The notes beneath the pieces were generated by a model that saw nothing but the letters and a program-made list of their open reading frames with translations, was not told where the DNA came from and did not search any database. From positions 1 through 64,000 of the forward strand of contig CAKOMG010000004.1 in assembly GCA_934096585.1 (NCBI GenBank): a stretch of 64,000 nucleotides of DNA, read 5' to 3'. Below, piece after piece: positions 24,200 through 32,690 of the stretch; within the stretch, counting starts at the first letter, position 1; each line of letters starts with the position of its first letter. The DNA comes from an uncultured Bacilli bacterium. Its GTDB lineage: Bacteria > Bacillota_I > Bacilli_A > ML615J-28 > CAG-698. Made by a program: the position numbers and the translations under genes.

Positions 24200-26851
24200 A
24201 TGACAAGTCAAACATCTGAAAAAAAAATAAAATCACAAAAGCAGAAAAAAATAAAACCTATTGAAACAGAAGAAACAATCGATGAAATAAAAAAACCAAC
24301 TACAAAAATAACAGAAGATATAAATGAAACTTTACTTGAAGTAAATAGCCAAGATAACAAAGATGAAGTAATGGCAGATGTAGAACAAAAACTTCAAGAA
24401 GAAAAAAAACAATATGTATTTCAAAGAATGGAAAATGTTGATACGAGTAAAGGATTAAGTAGTGAAGAAGCTGCTAACAGAATTCTACATCATTACAATA
24501 ATGTAAATGATATTAAGACAACAAAAACAGGATGGCAAATTGTCAGAGACAATGTTTTCACATTTTTTAATATGTTATATCTGGTTATCGCTGTTTTAAT
24601 AGTTATTGCTAAACAATATTCAAATTTAACATTTTTAGTTATTGTCATTTTAAATACTGCTTTAAGTATATATCAAGAATTTAAAACAAAGAAGATCGTG
24701 GAAAAATTAAACTTAATTTCTTCACCTCATGCTACTGTTATTCGTGATGGCGAGAAACAAGAAATCAATACAAAAGATGTTGTTTTAGATGATATTATTA
24801 AATTTGCAACTGGTAATCAAATAATTACAGATTGTATAGTTCGTGAAGGGTTCATAGAAGTTAATGAATCAATGATAACCGGAGAGCCTGATGCTATAGG
24901 TAAAAAAGAAGGAGATACTTTATATTCTGGAAGTTTTGTTGTTAGTGGTAGTTGCTTAGCTCAAGTTGAACATGTAGGAAAAGAAAACTATATTGAAAAA
25001 TTAGCTATTGAAGCAAAAAAGCAAAAAGGAAATAAATCTGAATTACTTAGAACACTAAATTGGATTATTAGAATAATAGGTATTAGTATTATACCTATTG
25101 CGGGAATATTATTTTATCAATCATTCTCAAAACTAGATCCAAGTTTATCATTCTATCAAAAGTTATGTGAATCAATAGGTTCAATAGCTGGATCAATTAT
25201 TGGTATGATTCCTTCAGGCTTATATCTTTTAACAACTATGGCTTTAGCAAGCGGTGTTTATCGATTAGCTAAAAGACATCGCACTATGGTTCAACAATTA
25301 TACTGCATCGAAATGCTTGCTCGTGTTGATATTTTATGTCTTGATAAAACGGGTACAATTACTGATGGTTCAATGCGTGTTATTGATTGTGTAGAAATAA
25401 AAAACACAACAGATTATACAATGCGTGAGATTGTTGGATCAATGCTTAATTGTTTTGATGAAACCAATGCCACAAGTGAAGCATTAATTAGATTCTTTGA
25501 TGTGAATAAAGTTTTAACTCCGGCTCGAGTTTTACCATTTTCATCACAAAGAAAATATAGTGCAGTAGCATTTGAAGATGCGGGAACTTTTTATCTTGGT
25601 GCTCCAGAATTTGTTTTAACTGAAGGATTAGACAAGTTAAAAAATAAAATTGATCGCTATGCTTCTCAAGGTTGTCGAGTATTAGCTTTAGCACATACAC
25701 CAACTATCGTTAAAGGGGATTTGGTTCCAAAAACTGCAAAAGCAATAGGTTTAATTGTTATTCAAGATCATATTCGTGAAGATGCTTTTGAAACCATTGA
25801 ATTCTTTAGAAACAATGGTGTTGATGTGAAAGTAATATCTGGTGATAATCCATTAACAGTATCAGAAATAGCTGCACGTGCCGGTATTGCTAATGCCAAT
25901 AGATATGTAAGTTTAGAAGGATTATCAGAAGAAGAAGTAAAAGAGATAGCTTTTGACTACACAATTTTTGGCCGAGTAACACCTCCTCAAAAAAGGGCGT
26001 TAGTAGAGGCGTTTAAAGAAAAGAAAAAGACTGTAGCTATGACAGGTGATGGTGTAAATGATATATTAGCTTTAAAAGAGGCTGACTGTTCAATTGCAAT
26101 GGCATCTGGAAGTGAAGCGGCAAGAAATGTATCTAATATTGTATTAATGGAATCTAACTTTAGTGCATTGCCTCATGTTGTTGCAGAAGGTAGAAGAGTA
26201 ATAAATAATATTCAAAGAACTTCTACATTGTTCCTTGTTAAAACAATTTTTACAGTTCTGCTTACAATATTCTGCATGTGTATGCGTATTAACTATTTCT
26301 TCGAACCATCACAGTTAATTGTAATTGAAGCATTCTTGATTGGTTTGCCAGCAACATTTATATCGTTACTTCCTAATAAAGAAAAAGTTCAAGGAAAGTT
26401 TATATCTAATGTCTTGAAACGAGCTTTTCCTGGCGCTTTAACAGTATTTATTATTGATGTTACGTTATATATTATTGCGGGTAAGATCCCAGCATTTGGT
26501 TGGGTAGAAGATGGTGTTACTACACAATTATTTACAACAATTGTTTTACTAGCTACAACAGCAACATGTGTAATAGAATTGTATCGTATGTCCCAACCAT
26601 TTAACTTAGTCAAATTATTAGTATTTATTTTCGTAACAATGGTTGTATTTGTGACTTTCTTTATATGCATTGGTGATGAGAGTGTAGTTCAAATATTTAT
26701 AAACAATTTCTTGAAGTACGATTGGCCAAAAAATAATGAAAGCTTACAATTAGTTAATACATTAACGTTAATTATAATTGTATTGGTAATAGATCCAATA
26801 ATGAAATTAATGGAAAGATTACTTGGCAAAGTTAGAGAAATTAAACTATAA
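24200..26851 (+). CDS. P-type cation-transporting ATPase (CtpE-like branch)
   Basis: 883 residues. A hydrophilic Lys/Glu/Thr-rich N-terminal extension of about 60 residues precedes the usual core: membrane pair, actuator domain with TGEP (MITGEPDAIG), membrane helix with GMIPSGLYLL, phosphorylation site DKTGT, a short nucleotide domain, hinge MTGDGVNDILALKEAD and six C-terminal helices. IPSGL in place of PEGL, and the lack of heavy-metal CPC or cytosolic metal domains, recall the CtpE/calcium-type group, but the ion is inferred only. ATG 24200 follows AAAGGGGG. A strong terminator follows. Confidence 0.88.
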   Translation: MTSQTSEKKIKSQKQKKIKPIETEETIDEIKKPTTKITEDINETLLEVNSQDNKDEVMADVEQKLQEEKKQYVFQRMENVDTSKGLSSEEAANRILHHYNNVNDIKTTKTGWQIVRDNVFTFFNMLYLVIAVLIVIAKQYSNLTFLVIVILNTALSIYQEFKTKKIVEKLNLISSPHATVIRDGEKQEINTKDVVLDDIIKFATGNQIITDCIVREGFIEVNESMITGEPDAIGKKEGDTLYSGSFVVSGSCLAQVEHVGKENYIEKLAIEAKKQKGNKSELLRTLNWIIRIIGISIIPIAGILFYQSFSKLDPSLSFYQKLCESIGSIAGSIIGMIPSGLYLLTTMALASGVYRLAKRHRTMVQQLYCIEMLARVDILCLDKTGTITDGSMRVIDCVEIKNTTDYTMREIVGSMLNCFDETNATSEALIRFFDVNKVLTPARVLPFSSQRKYSAVAFEDAGTFYLGAPEFVLTEGLDKLKNKIDRYASQGCRVLALAHTPTIVKGDLVPKTAKAIGLIVIQDHIREDAFETIEFFRNNGVDVKVISGDNPLTVSEIAARAGIANANRYVSLEGLSEEEVKEIAFDYTIFGRVTPPQKRALVEAFKEKKKTVAMTGDGVNDILALKEADCSIAMASGSEAARNVSNIVLMESNFSALPHVVAEGRRVINNIQRTSTLFLVKTIFTVLLTIFCMCMRINYFFEPSQLIVIEAFLIGLPATFISLLPNKEKVQGKFISNVLKRAFPGALTVFIIDVTLYIIAGKIPAFGWVEDGVTTQLFTTIVLLATTATCVIELYRMSQPFNLVKLLVFIFVTMVVFVTFFICIGDESVVQIFINNFLKYDWPKNNESLQLVNTLTLIIIVLVIDPIMKLMERLLGKVREIKL

Positions 26852-26857
26852 AATTAA

Positions 26858-26904
26858 ATCACTTACTTGAGGATAAAAACTTAAGTAAGTGATTTTTAAA
26901 TTTT
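26858..26904 (+). terminator. Terminator of the P-type ATPase gene
   Basis: The 11-bp perfect stem ATCACTTACTT / AAGTAAGTGAT is followed by T-rich sequence. Confidence 0.85.
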
Positions 26905-26988
26905 AATAGCCTATATTTGTTAAATAGTTATAATAATATAAATTATTATCATAGATTAATCATAGTTATAATAATATATAGTATCATA

Positions 26989-27017
26989 TTGACAAATAAT
27001 TATAAAAGTGGTATAAT
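26989..27017 (+). promoter_or_regulatory. Consensus promoter of rpsF-ssb-rpsR
   Basis: TTGACA, 17 bases, TATAAT: an exact housekeeping consensus. Confidence 0.92.
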
Positions 27018-27024
27018 ATATGAA

Positions 27025-27067
27025 GTGAGTAATCCTCACCCCTTGCTTTTAGAAAACTAAAAGCCAA
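27025..27067 (+). promoter_or_regulatory. Structured rpsF leader (two stem-loops)
   Basis: GTGAG/CTCAC (27025-27029, 27035-27039) and TTG-CTTTTAG/CTAAAAG-c-CAA (27043-27067) form adjacent stem-loops before the ribosome binding site. Bacterial rpsF leaders commonly bind S6:S18 for autoregulation. The position fits, but I cannot confirm the conserved core of that motif. Confidence 0.45.
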
Positions 27068-27089
27068 TAGACCAGAAGGAGGTAAAAAA

Positions 27090-27374
27090 ATGAGAAAGTA
27101 TACAGGTATGTACATCTTAAGACCTACTTTAACTGAAGAACAAATCAAAGCTAACGTTGAAGAGTTAAACAAACTATTCACTGATAGAGGCGGAGAAATT
27201 CTTTCAGAGGAAGAATGGGGCTTAAAAGAATTAGCCTATGCTATTAATGATTTTAATAAAGGCTATTATGTTAAATTCTCTGTTAATGCTAATAATGAAG
27301 CAGTTGCTGAATATGATCGTATTTGCAATATTAAAGAAGCTGTTATTAGACATATCTTAGTAAAAGATGAATAG
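27090..27374 (+). CDS. rpsF: 30S ribosomal protein S6
   Basis: 94 residues, usual length. It starts MRKYTGMYILRPTLTEEQI and shows the family motifs GGEILSEEEWGLKELAYAI and YVKF. It binds 16S rRNA with S18 in the platform of the small subunit. AAGGAGGT precedes ATG 27090. It is first gene of the conserved rpsF-ssb-rpsR operon, with its own consensus promoter and a structured leader that may allow feedback. Confidence 0.97.
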   Translation: MRKYTGMYILRPTLTEEQIKANVEELNKLFTDRGGEILSEEEWGLKELAYAINDFNKGYYVKFSVNANNEAVAEYDRICNIKEAVIRHILVKDE

Positions 27375-27388
27375 TTAAGGAGTACTAA

Positions 27389-27844
27389 ATGAATAAAGTA
27401 ATTCTAATTGGAAGATTAACAAAGGATCCAGAATTAAGAAAAACACCAACAGACGTTAGTGTTGTTCAATTTACAATTGCTGTCAATCGTTCTTATCAAC
27501 AAGGAGGGGAAAGACAAGCAGACTTTATTAATTGTGTGGCTTGGAGAAATCAAGCAGAAAACTTAGCTAGGTTTATTAAAAAAGGTGGATTAATCGCTGT
27601 TGAAGGAAGTATTCAAACAAGAAGTTATGATGATGCAAATGGCGTTAGAAGATATGCAACAGAAGTTATTGCTTCACAAATAACATTCTTAGAAAATAAA
27701 AAATCAGATTCGGGATATGGTGATTTAAGTCAATTAGAAGTTCCGCCTATGAGAGAAGAAAATAAAAATAGCTATTCTCAAGAAAGTCCATTTGGAGATG
27801 TAAAGAGTAATTTTGATATCTCTGGTGATGACTTACCATTTTAA
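27389..27844 (+). CDS. ssb: Single-stranded DNA-binding protein
   Basis: 151 residues: an OB-fold domain (1-105; MNKVILIGRLTKDPELR, FINCVAWRNQAENLARFIKKG, GSIQTRSYDD) and a Gln/Asn/Ser-rich tail that ends in the acidic DDLPF tip used to recruit replication and repair partners. It lies between S6 and S18 as in most Firmicutes, which ties SSB supply to ribosomal protein expression. AAGGAG precedes ATG 27389. Confidence 0.97.
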   Translation: MNKVILIGRLTKDPELRKTPTDVSVVQFTIAVNRSYQQGGERQADFINCVAWRNQAENLARFIKKGGLIAVEGSIQTRSYDDANGVRRYATEVIASQITFLENKKSDSGYGDLSQLEVPPMREENKNSYSQESPFGDVKSNFDISGDDLPF

Positions 27845-27866
27845 TCATTTATAGGAGGATAAGAAA

Positions 27867-28091
27867 ATGCCAGGCTTTAGACCAAAAAGAAAAAAGACTT
27901 GTTATTTTACAGATCATAATATTGAACATATTGACTGGACAGATTATGAATTATTAAAAAGATTTATATCTGACCGTGGTAAAATTTTACCAAGACGCGT
28001 AACAGGTACAAAAGCTAATTATCAAAGACAATTAGCAGTAGCTATCAAACGTGCTCGTCATATGGCGCTATTACCATTTGTAAAAGAATAG
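27867..28091 (+). CDS. rpsR: 30S ribosomal protein S18
   Basis: 74 residues, highly basic. The family core YELLKRFISDRGKILPRRVTG...YQRQLAVAIKRARHMALLPF is intact. The N-terminal PKRKKTCYFTDHNI contains a single cysteine, a zinc-independent form. AGGAGG precedes ATG 27867. A terminator follows and closes the operon. Confidence 0.97.
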   Translation: MPGFRPKRKKTCYFTDHNIEHIDWTDYELLKRFISDRGKILPRRVTGTKANYQRQLAVAIKRARHMALLPFVKE

Positions 28092-28117
28092 TTAAAAAAA
28101 GAAAATAACAAAATTAT

Positions 28118-28146
28118 AAGATCGTGCTTATGTGCGATCTTTTTTA
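28118..28146 (+). terminator. Terminator of the rpsF operon
   Basis: The stem AAGATCG / CGATCTT with a 10-base loop is followed by T6. Confidence 0.85.
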
Positions 28147-28214
28147 TATTATAATTATAAGTTTAATATATTCCATTATGAAAACGAAATGAAAAAAATA
28201 TTCCTTTTTTTTAG

Positions 28215-28253
28215 GTGCAAACGATTGCAATTTATTTTTAATTATGATATAAT
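28215..28253 (+). promoter_or_regulatory. Promoter with overlapping cre-like CcpA site
   Basis: TTGCAA (28225-28230), 17 bases, TATAAT with extended TG. TGCAAACGATTGCA (28216-28229) is a pseudo-palindrome with a central CG that fits the cre consensus and overlaps the -35. Repression by a CcpA/LacI-type protein is the natural reading. Confidence 0.6.
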
Positions 28254-28311
28254 TAAATTGTATTCAAAAGATTAGAATCTTTGAAAAAAAATACAAAAAA
28301 GGAGAAGAAAA

Positions 28312-31300
28312 GTGAAAAGTTTGAAAAAAGTTTTTGTTTTTGCTTTGTTCTTTATCTCTGCATTAGTATTTGCGGGATGTGGAGCAAAAGTAACTATCGA
28401 AATTACTATGAATAGTAAAATGATGGTTGGCGAATCTTATGATTTAAGTGCAAAAGTAGAAGGAATCGAACTTAGCCAAGTTGAATGGAGTATTGATGAT
28501 ACAACAAAAGCAACTATTGAAAATGGCAAAATTTTAGCAAAAGCTGAAGGTTCATTTATTTTAACTGCACAATATGACAAAGTAAAAAAATACATGGCAA
28601 TTACTGTTGAAAAAACAGCAGTATATTCAATATCTTATAGCTTAAATGGTGGAAAGCTTGACGGAACAGAAGTAAAAGAATTTACTGATCCATCTTTAGT
28701 TGTTTTACCTACACCTACAAGACCAGGATATGAATTTGTTGGCTGGACTGAAAATGGCAATGAAATTACTAAACTTGAAGAAGCTAAGCATTATACATTG
28801 AAAGCTAACTGGGAAGTTGCTGATATTGAAATGACTTATGAATTATATGGTGGAAAAGTTGCTGGTAAACCATTACCAAAAACTAGAACTATTGAAGACA
28901 TAATAGAATTATCAAGAGTATCTAAGAATGGATATACATTTGAAGGATGGTATGATAATCCTAATTTTACAGGTGAAGCAATTACTGAATTGAATGATAC
29001 TAATATTGAAATAACACATTTATATGCAAAATTAGTTGCTGAAACATATGGTATTTCATTTGAATTAAATGAAGGTACTTGCGAAGGATTACCAAAGGAA
29101 AGATCATATGAAGATGTAATTACATTACCTATACCTACAAAACAAGGATATGTATTTGTTGGTTGGTTTGAAAAAGAAGATTTTTCAGGAGATAAAGTTA
29201 CTCAATTAGATCAAACTAATACAGAAATCGAAAAATTATATGCAAAATATGAAGTAATGACATTCAAAGTAAAATATGTATTAAATAACCCTAATGCACA
29301 AGTTAGTGAAAATGAAGTAGCTACTGAATTCTTTAATACATATACTTTAGTTACACCAACATTTAATGACAAATGGTATGCTTTTAAGGGTTGGTTTGCT
29401 GATGAAGAATTAACAGAACAAGTAACTGAAGTTAAAGAAAAAGAAGGCACTGTTGTTGTATATGGTAAATGGGAAGATTTAATGACTATTTTAACTTACG
29501 AAACAAATAGTGGTAGTTTCCAATATGGAAGTCGTGCTGAAATGGTAGCAGATTTCATTAATGATTATAATACATTAATGGAAAAAACATATAAACTAGA
29601 TGGATCTGATATTCCAACAGGAGCATGGGATGAATCAGGTTTATATAAATTCTTTGATAAAGAAAATGCACAAAAAGTTAAGATGTATGATAAATGGCAA
29701 TGGCTTGCACAATATTTATATAATGTTTCAAAAGAACAATTAGCAAGCAATAACTGTAATGTATTAGGTTTAAATATATTACTTACTACTAAAGATTATT
29801 CATCTTATAATGATGCAATTTATGGTATTACATATGCATTCCGTGCATTCTTAGCTCAAACAACAGTTAGACCTAATTCTGGATATACATCAGTTGATTT
29901 CTCTAACTATGATAATGCAAATAATTTCTGGGCAACTCTTTCTAAATATGAAGATCATATAGTAGTTGCTGAGAAAGGAAAAGAAATTGAAACAAAAGAA
30001 CCAAAACGAGAAAATTATTCATTTGGTGGTTGGTATAATAATCCTGAATTTAATGGTGATCCAGTTACTAAAGTAACATCTACATGTACTTTATATGCTA
30101 AATGGAATGAACCAAACCCAGTAACTAAGGTTACAATTAATGGTAGCATTTCAGAAATGGAAAGATTTACAAGTCATCAAATTACATGGACAATTGAACC
30201 TGCTGATGCAACAATTCAAGCTGTAAAATTAACATCTTCAAATACAAGTGTTGCAACAATTGATGATAAAGGTTTAATTACAGCAGTAGGTGAAGGAAAG
30301 ACTACAATTACTGTTATGTCTAATTCTACATCTCATGCTGCAGCAACATTTGAATTAGAAGTATATGCTCCTGATCATTTTGAAGTATCATATGAGACTA
30401 ATTCATATGTTGAAATGGGTAAAACTATTAAATTAAATGCTAAACTAGTTAAACGTGATAAGACTGTTACTGATATAGAATGGGCAAGTGCTGATACAAA
30501 TGTTGCAACTGTTAAAGATGGCGTTGTAACAGGCGTTAAAGCTGGTGTAGTTGAAATTTATGCACAAGATAAAACAAATAAAGATGTTAAGTTTAAATTT
30601 GTTGTTACAGTATTAGATAACAATTTATCTGACGTTGTTAAATTTATTGTTAATGCTAACGAAAGCAATGCATTTACAAGATATAATTTAGGAATTGGTG
30701 CTGGTAATCCTGCATATTACCGTGATATTATTGGTAGCGTAAGTAAAGTATTATTCCAAGACTACGTTGTTGATCGTACATTTGAAGCTGCTCAAGCTGC
30801 AATCTCAACTAACCATGGTGGAACAAAAGAAAGCACTGAATTTATTACTGTTCACTATACAGGTAATATGAGTCCAAAAGCTACTGCAAGAGCAAACGCT
30901 GATTACTTCTCTAATGGTGGTGGTGGAACATCTATCCATTATGTAACTGGTAATGATGGAATATTCTCTTCACTTGATGATAAGTTAGTAGGATATCATG
31001 CAGGTGATAGTACAGATGTGAGATTTACATGGACAGCTACAGGCGTTAAATATAAAGATACAGATCCTACTTACCCAGTATGGGGAATTACATCAAATTC
31101 TAAGTTCTCAATTAATGGTCAAGAAACTAGTATTGAAGTTCCACAAGGTAAAAAGAATCATCCAACATACAAAGTAACTGGCAATACATTTATGTATAAT
31201 GGCACTGTTCAAAATTGTATCAATGATATGGGTCTTCCATTCAAAGTTGTTGATGGAGAATATTATATGGGTACAACATGGTGGTGCTATAGCCAAGTTG

Positions 31301-31800
31301 CAGCTGGTAGAATTTGCTCTAAAGGTGGAAATAATAACTCAATCGGTATTGAATCTGCAGTTAACCCTGAATCAGATTTATGGTTAACATGGCAATTAAC
31401 TGCACAATTAGTTGCACATTTAATGATAGACAATAAACTTGATATTACAAGAGTAGTAGGACATCATTTCTATTCTGCAAAAGATTGTCCACAACCATTA
31501 CTTGAAAATGATCTTGAAATTTGGTGGGAATTCATTGAATTAGTAAAAGCTGAATATGAAGTGTTTACAACATTTAAAGATTATACATTCAGTGCCGAAA
31601 TCGTTGGAACTGATGAATATGCATCAAATAATGGTAGAATTTTAGAAACTACTGAATCAAGAGTAGTAACTTATAAAGTAACTATCACTAATACAAAGAC
31701 TAATACAACTGAAACTATAGTATTATCTTCATTAGTAAATAGTGTTTATGCAGTAAAAGATAGTGCTTATTTAGGTAATTTATCAACTTATAAGAAATAA
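28312..31800 (+). CDS. Multidomain surface lipoprotein with InlB repeats, Ig-like domains and N-acetylmuramoyl-L-alanine amidase
   Basis: 1162 residues from GTG 28312 (AAAAGGAG upstream). Lipobox FAGC with C23 anchors it outside the membrane. An Ig-like domain (about 28-100) is followed by InlB/Listeria-Bacteroides-type repeats (about 105-168, 170-235, 240-305, a divergent one to 385, and another near 569-600). An unrecognised region spans 390-550, and two Big2-type domains cover about 604-768. A T7-lysozyme-like amidase_2 domain (about 790-1080) has zinc ligands suggested by H848 (ITVHYTG) and H1051/C1059 (VGHHFYSAKDCP). Cutting of its own or competitors' peptidoglycan is expected. Length is far above simple amidases. 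A cre-like site suggests catabolite control. Confidence 0.9.
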   Translation: MKSLKKVFVFALFFISALVFAGCGAKVTIEITMNSKMMVGESYDLSAKVEGIELSQVEWSIDDTTKATIENGKILAKAEGSFILTAQYDKVKKYMAITVEKTAVYSISYSLNGGKLDGTEVKEFTDPSLVVLPTPTRPGYEFVGWTENGNEITKLEEAKHYTLKANWEVADIEMTYELYGGKVAGKPLPKTRTIEDIIELSRVSKNGYTFEGWYDNPNFTGEAITELNDTNIEITHLYAKLVAETYGISFELNEGTCEGLPKERSYEDVITLPIPTKQGYVFVGWFEKEDFSGDKVTQLDQTNTEIEKLYAKYEVMTFKVKYVLNNPNAQVSENEVATEFFNTYTLVTPTFNDKWYAFKGWFADEELTEQVTEVKEKEGTVVVYGKWEDLMTILTYETNSGSFQYGSRAEMVADFINDYNTLMEKTYKLDGSDIPTGAWDESGLYKFFDKENAQKVKMYDKWQWLAQYLYNVSKEQLASNNCNVLGLNILLTTKDYSSYNDAIYGITYAFRAFLAQTTVRPNSGYTSVDFSNYDNANNFWATLSKYEDHIVVAEKGKEIETKEPKRENYSFGGWYNNPEFNGDPVTKVTSTCTLYAKWNEPNPVTKVTINGSISEMERFTSHQITWTIEPADATIQAVKLTSSNTSVATIDDKGLITAVGEGKTTITVMSNSTSHAAATFELEVYAPDHFEVSYETNSYVEMGKTIKLNAKLVKRDKTVTDIEWASADTNVATVKDGVVTGVKAGVVEIYAQDKTNKDVKFKFVVTVLDNNLSDVVKFIVNANESNAFTRYNLGIGAGNPAYYRDIIGSVSKVLFQDYVVDRTFEAAQAAISTNHGGTKESTEFITVHYTGNMSPKATARANADYFSNGGGGTSIHYVTGNDGIFSSLDDKLVGYHAGDSTDVRFTWTATGVKYKDTDPTYPVWGITSNSKFSINGQETSIEVPQGKKNHPTYKVTGNTFMYNGTVQNCINDMGLPFKVVDGEYYMGTTWWCYSQVAAGRICSKGGNNNSIGIESAVNPESDLWLTWQLTAQLVAHLMIDNKLDITRVVGHHFYSAKDCPQPLLENDLEIWWEFIELVKAEYEVFTTFKDYTFSAEIVGTDEYASNNGRILETTESRVVTYKVTITNTKTNTTETIVLSSLVNSVYAVKDSAYLGNLSTYKK

Positions 31801-31808
31801 GCATAGGT

Positions 31809-31841
31809 AAAGGAATTTAGGTTTCTAAATTCCTTTTTTTT
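31809..31841 (+). terminator. Terminator of the amidase lipoprotein gene
   Basis: The 11-bp stem AAGGAATTTAG / CTAAATTCCTT is followed by T8. Confidence 0.88.
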
Positions 31842-31864
31842 GCATAAAAATAAAAAAATTTAAT

Positions 31865-31889
31865 ATATTAATACTAGAGGTATTAATAT
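31865..31889 (+). promoter_or_regulatory. Perfect inverted repeat enclosing the tspO ribosome binding site and start codon
   Basis: Ten-base arms, ATATTAATAC (31865-31874) and GTATTAATAT (31880-31889), have a 5-base loop TAGAG. The Shine-Dalgarno AGAGG is in the loop and edge, and the ATG at 31888 begins inside the right arm. It could be a translation-blocking hairpin or a repressor operator. Confidence 0.65.
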
Positions 31890-32352
31890 GGACAAAGTTA
31901 AAAAGATTATTTTCTTTATTGCTGTTTTAGCTGTTTTTCTGATTCCTGGTTTTTTATTTGGAAGAAATACTGAATTCTATGATCAAATTAATAAACCAGT
32001 ATTTGCACCGAATAGAGTATTATTTACAATTATTTGGCCTATAATATATATAATTCAATCTTTCTTTATAACAAGAATATATTTTAGTTACATAGAAAAT
32101 ATAGAATTTAAAAAATTATTAACGTTATTAGTTATTAATGCTATTATTAATATTATGTATATGCCAATCTTTTTTGCTTTCAATAGTATGTTTGGAGGCT
32201 TTGTTATTACACTATTAGTTGTTGCATCAATTATTATAATAATTATAAATGCAAAAGATTTAAAAGTAAAAGAATGGTATTTAGAAATTCCTTATTTATT
32301 ATGGTCAGTCTTTGCTTTGGTGTTATCAACTAGTATATATTTGATGAATTAA
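31888..32352 (+). CDS. tspO: TspO/MBR family membrane protein
   Basis: 154 residues, five transmembrane helices. Family landmarks are GFLFGRNTEFYDQINKPVFAPNRVLFTIIWPIIYI near the N-terminus and the final PYLLWSVFALVLSTSIYLMN. Relatives bind porphyrins or cholesterol-like ligands and are linked to stress or tetrapyrrole handling; a role here is not evident. The usual aromatic W-x-P and W-x-x-Y pattern is partly kept. The start codon lies in a perfect inverted repeat that could block translation. No partner genes lie near: it stands between two terminators. Confidence 0.88.
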   Translation: MDKVKKIIFFIAVLAVFLIPGFLFGRNTEFYDQINKPVFAPNRVLFTIIWPIIYIIQSFFITRIYFSYIENIEFKKLLTLLVINAIINIMYMPIFFAFNSMFGGFVITLLVVASIIIIIINAKDLKVKEWYLEIPYLLWSVFALVLSTSIYLMN

Positions 32353-32577
32353 ATATAATTTGATTTCTCAAATCAATTAATATAGATAATATCATAGGAA
32401 TTTTTTCTTTAAAAATTATATAAAAAAATTAATAAATACAATAAGTAGAAATGTAAGTTTAGACTTTGGATATTCAAATAACTACTACTTGTACATAAAA
32501 ACAGTACTAAATAACGGTTATAAAGGTAGTAATAGTCCAAAAAACAATATAAACAGAGAGTAGTAATAACTTAAAAT
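32353..32577. other. Intergenic stretch with an orphan open frame, no supported gene
   Basis: A short hairpin TTGATTT/AAATCAA lies near 32360. From about 32395 to 32563 one plus-strand frame stays open for some 55 codons and reads Asn/Tyr-rich (for example SLDFGYSNNYYLYIKTVLNNGYKG), ending at TAG. It has no start codon or ribosome binding site. It may be a gene remnant, but I cannot assign it. Confidence 0.35.
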
Positions 32578-32608
32578 AAAAGCGGTATTTTTATACTTGC
32601 TTTTTTTT
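32578..32608 (+). terminator. Terminator-like hairpin before gdpP
   Basis: The stem AAAGC..GTAT / ATAC..GCTTT with a small internal loop is followed by T8. Confidence 0.65.
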
Positions 32609-32690
32609 AAAAAATAAAATAATTTACAAATTGATAAAAAAGTGATAAAATAGTATAAGCAGTTTTATGCTTAATTAAATGGTGATTATT

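Noticed and set aside
26984..27181. Minus-strand frame over the rpsF promoter
   Set aside because: It runs across a consensus promoter and the S6 start and has no family features.
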